DNA of 7,787 nucleotides from an uncultured Burkholderiaceae bacterium (GTDB taxonomy: Bacteria > Pseudomonadota > Gammaproteobacteria > Burkholderiales > Burkholderiaceae): contig CALMPB010000442.1 in NCBI GenBank assembly GCA_937871985.1, positions 1 to 7,787 on the forward strand, read 5' to 3'. The notes under the pieces were generated by a model. The model was given only the letters and a program-made list of their open reading frames with translations. It did no database searches and was not told the origin of the DNA. Shown here in pieces: positions 5,801 to 7,787 of this stretch. The position numbers were made by a program, and so were the translations under genes. Positions within the stretch are counted from its first letter, which is position 1; each line of letters begins with the position of its first letter.

Positions 5801-5915
5801 CAGGATATTCAACGGCCGGTCGGCAAGCTACAACTTTTCGCCGGGTGGCGTCTTCGGGGCGGGAGTCGGGTCGGATCCCCAGGCTTTCGGCATCGGCATC
5901 ATTCATCAATTCTAG
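2844..5915 (+). CDS. Fusion protein: TpsB/FhaC-family secretion transporter joined to a general porin
   Basis: A 1023-residue outer-membrane protein with two complete barrel modules (numbering from GTG 2844). The signal peptide has its core at 33-56 (MRPRGLPIWLAAFACSLPAG...AFS), preceded by a 32-residue extension. Next come POTRA 1 (about 106-183, LEVKGFEFTGNTVF) and POTRA 2 (about 184-256). A TpsB barrel follows (about 260-593), with the L6 motif as GGPNGVRAYESGEA (VRAY 491-494, variant of VRGY) and the strand motif FFDLG (524-528). The last transporter strand, RIWLSASLA (about 585-593), runs into PEALP instead of ending in Phe. After a linker (594-618), VVVYG (619-623) opens a full porin: SNSSAVGLRGTESLGGG (about 665-681), DTPYK, NSVQYWTP (786-793), a Cys945/Cys957 pair, and C-terminal HQF. 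FhaC-type proteins are usually about 560-590 residues and porins about 350-400, so neither half is truncated. The TpsB half should export the downstream TpsA protein; the porin half should allow solute diffusion. The frame is uninterrupted across the junction. ATG 2940 is the alternative start, giving a normal-length signal peptide. Confidence 0.88.
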   Translation: MKYSCLRLSRCFPDALDTEHPDRVAGVLARLVMRPRGLPIWLAAFACSLPAGAAFSQGIELGPGGVQQSVRDSVTVPEHAQPGAKAARIQSTPPVSRRAADGGRRLEVKGFEFTGNTVFDDKALQAAVEPSVGGALTLGELDDLASRLTAMYRSAGYSMAQVVVPAQEIQGGVVKFEVLEGRLASVVVQRGKGVRLSASRIDAVLAGLPVGKPVHMPTLERVLLQLTDYPGLDIRSTLRPGSRQGTVELVVAVEQGSTVQSRVTFDNFGNRYTGTTRVGLAMQLDDLWGIGDRLSLGAMRSDGDLRNYSLQWETPVGSSGLKFHAGYSQVDYRLGGDFDVLDVTGRASHAEIGLRYPWLRTRDASSWAYLTLAQDRFKERVGLLDTENPKRTNSARIGMSGQWRDAFGGGAVTAWDASATFGRLDLMTDDAKAWDSASANSSGGYALFNASLNRLQRISGPWSLAAGVKGQLASGNLDSSSKFYLGGPNGVRAYESGEAGGDVGIMGSLELRRQIRGGLYAFGFFDLGHIRVNKNPWDDSKNSYDLRAYGLGAHWDLGRYGYVRAVYALRAGGSPELSELNGRSRIWLSASLAPEALPAMMAAAFPGTRSSLPAESSKVVVYGILNTDVEFASRSGATPEADGRGATPSAAPTGVNVSNTPRMQSNSSAVGLRGTESLGGGSYAWYQIESSVNSATGDGTVAGRNTGVGVRSRHWGNVMFGKWDTPYKAATSGYDPFLGTQVTAYYNILGNPGFGVSTGNTISPIKTATDRASSSGDASFSRRQDNSVQYWTPRWNGFTARAMIATGGEQISGYAGKPLIWATSLNWQKGPLTLTAAYEQHDNFFGVATLFSRAATGRGIGSRIGPITDTSSRDYGVKLGARYDFGHTRLSLIWERLVYSQDGVVPADSPTLMRYERDALWLGVQHTVGRLTLQGSAGVADQGKCRVASTDPAQQDCSTDGLGAYMLSLGVKYSLSTRTDVYAQYARIFNGRSASYNFSPGGVFGAGVGSDPQAFGIGIIHQF
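4623..4697 (+). other. Junction between the transporter barrel and the porin barrel
   Basis: This is the 25-codon linker between the last TpsB strand and the first porin strand of the fusion. It contains two adjacent in-frame ATG codons (4641-4646) and then AAAFPGTRSSLPAESS before the porin strand. A-ESS directly before V-x-YG is how mature porins of this family often begin after signal peptidase, so the linker may be a decayed porin signal peptide. Only GGAAG, 11 bases upstream, resembles a ribosome site, and the would-be signal peptide has no basic n-region and a Pro/Gly/Arg-broken core. Independent translation of an exported porin from here is therefore unlikely. Confidence 0.5.
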
Positions 5916-5918
5916 GCT

Positions 5919-5926
5919 GGGGGAAG
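5919..5926 (+). promoter_or_regulatory. Ribosome binding site of the TpsA gene
   Basis: GGGGGAAG ends 6 bases before ATG 5933, in the 17-bp gap after the TAG of the fusion gene. It fixes the TpsA start. No promoter or terminator fits in this gap, so the two genes are almost certainly co-transcribed. Confidence 0.65.
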
Positions 5927-5932
5927 ACTTTC

Positions 5933-7787
5933 ATGCATAGGTATAGCTATAGGAACGCCGCGCTGCGTTTCGCCTTACGCCCCGGCTTGCTCGCATTGAT
6001 GGCTGCATTGACGCCGGTTTGCGCCTGGTCCCTGGATGCCGGAGCGTTGCCGGGCGGGGCGGCCCAGGTATCGGGCAGCGCCTCGATCGGCGTCAGCGGC
6101 AACCAGATGGTGATCGATCAACATACGGACAAGCTGATCACCGATTGGCAAAGTTTCAACATCGGATCGTCCGCGTCGGTGCGCTTCAATCAGCCTTCCG
6201 CCTCGTCGGCCGCATTGAACCGCGTGCTGGGCACGGATGCTTCGCAGATCTTTGGCGGCCTTTCGTCCAATGGGCAGGTTTTCCTGGTCAACCCGCAGGG
6301 CGTTTATTTTGCCCCTGGCGCAAGCGTGAACGTGGGCGGCCTTGTGGCCAGCACCCTGGGTATTTCCAATGATGATTTTCTTGCCGGCCGCAAGGTTTTC
6401 CAGGGCGATGGGGGCAGCGTCGTCAATCAGGGGCAAATACAAGCCACAGGGGGCGGGACTATTGCATTGATCGGCGCGCAGGTCGTCAATGACGGAACGA
6501 TTCAAGCACCCGGCGGCAGCGCGGCGCTGGCCGCGGGTGGAAAGGTCACTCTGGATTTCGATGGAGACCGCTTGATCAGCGTCGACGTTGATCGCGATGC
6601 ATTGCAAGCCCAGATCGTGAATACGGGGTTGGTTGCCGCGGACGCGGGTATGGTTGTCATGCGCGCCTCGGCGCGGGATGCGCTGTATTCCACGGTGGTG
6701 AACAACTCCGGGGTTGTCCGCGCGCGCAGCATTGGAGAGCGCAATGGCGTGGTGGTTCTGGATGGCGGCGGGCAGGGCGTGGCCGAGAGCTCCGGGCTTA
6801 TCGACGTATCCGGCATGCGGGCGGGCGAGTCCGGCGGCAAGGCCAGTGTGCTGGGCGACAAGGTCTCAGTGACAGGCCGTATCGATGCCGATGGCGCGAA
6901 GAATGGCGGAACCATATTGGTGGGAGGCGCGTTTCAGGGCCGCGGGCCCGAGCGCAACGCCAGCGCAACATACGTAGGCGCCGATGCGCGCCTTAGCGCG
7001 GACAGCGCCGATAACGGGAATGGTGGAACAGTGGTGGTCTGGTCCGACTTCTCCACCCGTTTCCATGGCGGAATTTCAGCGCGCGGCGGCGTGAATGGCG
7101 GCAATGGCGGTTTTGTGGAGACCTCGGGCAAGGACTGGCTGGAAGCGCTGGGCTCGGTCGATGCCAGCGCAGTCAATGGCGCTGCGGGCACCTGGCTGCT
7201 CGATCCGCGCAACGTGACTATCTCCAACAGCGCGACCTCGGGCGGCAGCTTCAACGAAGGCGATCCTTTCGTTCCCACTGCCAATAGCGCGGTGGTCAAC
7301 GCGGGAGCCATTACCGGCAGCCTGAACAACGGTACAAGCGTGCTCATCACCACGGGCTCCACGGGGACGCAGAGCGGCGACATTACGCTGGCGTCGGGCA
7401 CGGTGATCGACAAGACGGCGGGAGGCGATGCATCTCTGACCTTGCAGGCGGCGCGCAACATTATCTTGAACGGCACCATCCAGTCCAGCAGCAACAAGCT
7501 GGATGTCGTGCTCAACTCACGCGCCGAGGGCGGGGCCACTGGCTACATCGATCTTACCGGCGGCTCGATACGCAGCAATGGCGGCGATATCGTGATCGGC
7601 GGCGGGCTGGATCCCTCCACCGGCTATGCGATCGGGGCGTCGTCGGGGGTGACCAACGGCGTGAAGTTCGGCGGCACGACGCTCAGCTCGGGCGCGGGGA
7701 ATATCACCGTCAATGGGCAGGGCGGCACGAATGCCGCCAGCGGGGTCAACCTGGCCAATAGCTCCACCAACGTGCTCGAGGCGACCA
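5933..7787 (+). CDS. TpsA / filamentous-haemagglutinin-like exoprotein, N-terminal part (partial)
   Basis: An open frame of 618 codons runs off the window end without a stop; TpsA proteins are commonly thousands of residues long. The signal peptide has a basic n-region (MHRYSYRNAALRFALR) and hydrophobic core LLALMAALTP, with likely cleavage near residue 31-33. The TPS secretion domain follows at about 35-290 (haemagglutination-activity type). It includes WQSFNIGSSASVRF (72-85), SSAALNRVLG, IFGGLSSNGQVFLVNPQGVY (NPQG 120-123, the NPNG-like motif) and VNVGGLVASTLGISNDDF (132-149). Afterwards come Gly/Ala/Asn/Val-rich repeats expected of a right-handed beta-helix, including NGGNGGFVETSGK (388-400) and GTWLLDPRNVTIS (419-431), a combination typical of large FHA-like adhesins. 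After the signal peptide (Cys30 only) it has no cysteine, usual for such proteins. Its transporter is presumably the fusion protein encoded directly upstream. Role: probably adhesion or biofilm; a contact-dependent-inhibition toxin cannot be excluded because the C-terminus is outside the window. Confidence 0.9.
   Translation, partial: MHRYSYRNAALRFALRPGLLALMAALTPVCAWSLDAGALPGGAAQVSGSASIGVSGNQMVIDQHTDKLITDWQSFNIGSSASVRFNQPSASSAALNRVLGTDASQIFGGLSSNGQVFLVNPQGVYFAPGASVNVGGLVASTLGISNDDFLAGRKVFQGDGGSVVNQGQIQATGGGTIALIGAQVVNDGTIQAPGGSAALAAGGKVTLDFDGDRLISVDVDRDALQAQIVNTGLVAADAGMVVMRASARDALYSTVVNNSGVVRARSIGERNGVVVLDGGGQGVAESSGLIDVSGMRAGESGGKASVLGDKVSVTGRIDADGAKNGGTILVGGAFQGRGPERNASATYVGADARLSADSADNGNGGTVVVWSDFSTRFHGGISARGGVNGGNGGFVETSGKDWLEALGSVDASAVNGAAGTWLLDPRNVTISNSATSGGSFNEGDPFVPTANSAVVNAGAITGSLNNGTSVLITTGSTGTQSGDITLASGTVIDKTAGGDASLTLQAARNIILNGTIQSSSNKLDVVLNSRAEGGATGYIDLTGGSIRSNGGDIVIGGGLDPSTGYAIGASSGVTNGVKFGGTTLSSGAGNITVNGQGGTNAASGVNLANSSTNVLEAT

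Noticed and set aside
4641..5915. Independent porin translated from the internal ATG ATG
   Set aside because: The 15-residue segment before the porin has no basic n-region and an interrupted hydrophobic core, and only a poor ribosome site precedes it, so an exported free porin is unlikely, though not excluded.
1..7787. CRISPR arrays, tRNA/rRNA genes, insertion sequences, attachment sites
   Set aside because: I found no regularly spaced direct repeats, no tRNA-like cloverleaf, no transposase-like frame and no terminal inverted repeats.

Overview
The window looks like chromosome from a GC-rich betaproteobacterium of the order Burkholderiales, most likely Bordetella or Achromobacter (Alcaligenaceae). 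I infer this from the GC-rich coding sequence with GC-biased third codon positions, the porin subtype (the DTPYK, NSVQYWTP and SDPQAFG motifs are typical of Burkholderiales general porins) and the FhaB/FhaC-like genes. I could run no database search, so the taxon is an inference.

Left part, minus strand (1-2623). Reading right to left on the minus strand there is a LysR-type regulator (1718-2623), then a DadA-type FAD-dependent D-amino-acid dehydrogenase (350-1597) followed by a hairpin terminator. After a 297-bp AT-rich gap comes the first 17 codons of a gene that starts with a Sec-type signal peptide and leaves the window. That last gene has its own strong promoter candidate, with a perfect TATAAT.

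Middle (2624-2843). A divergent regulatory region separates lysR (leftward) from a two-gene operon (rightward). It carries overlapping, opposed promoter candidates, six ATAAC/GTTAT pentamers within 94 bp, and an isolated 12-bp AT-only palindrome. The CCATAAC heptamer found there recurs upstream of the dadA-like gene, so the LysR protein may act on both sides.

Right part, plus strand (2844-7787). This is a two-partner secretion (TPS, type Vb) operon. The first gene is the remarkable one: a single uninterrupted reading frame encodes a complete TpsB/FhaC-like transporter (signal peptide, two POTRA domains, barrel with the VRAY loop motif) followed in frame by a complete general porin of about 405 residues ending in the usual C-terminal Phe. 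The transporter half appears to lack its own terminal Phe, and the linker resembles the remains of a porin signal-peptide end. Seventeen bases downstream starts a TpsA/filamentous-haemagglutinin-like exoprotein with a TPS secretion domain. It is still open after 618 codons at the window end.

Together the right half is a secretion system for a large surface adhesin or exoprotein whose outer-membrane transporter is covalently tied to a diffusion porin, next to a LysR regulator and a D-amino-acid catabolic gene. The fusion is the most unusual item in the window.
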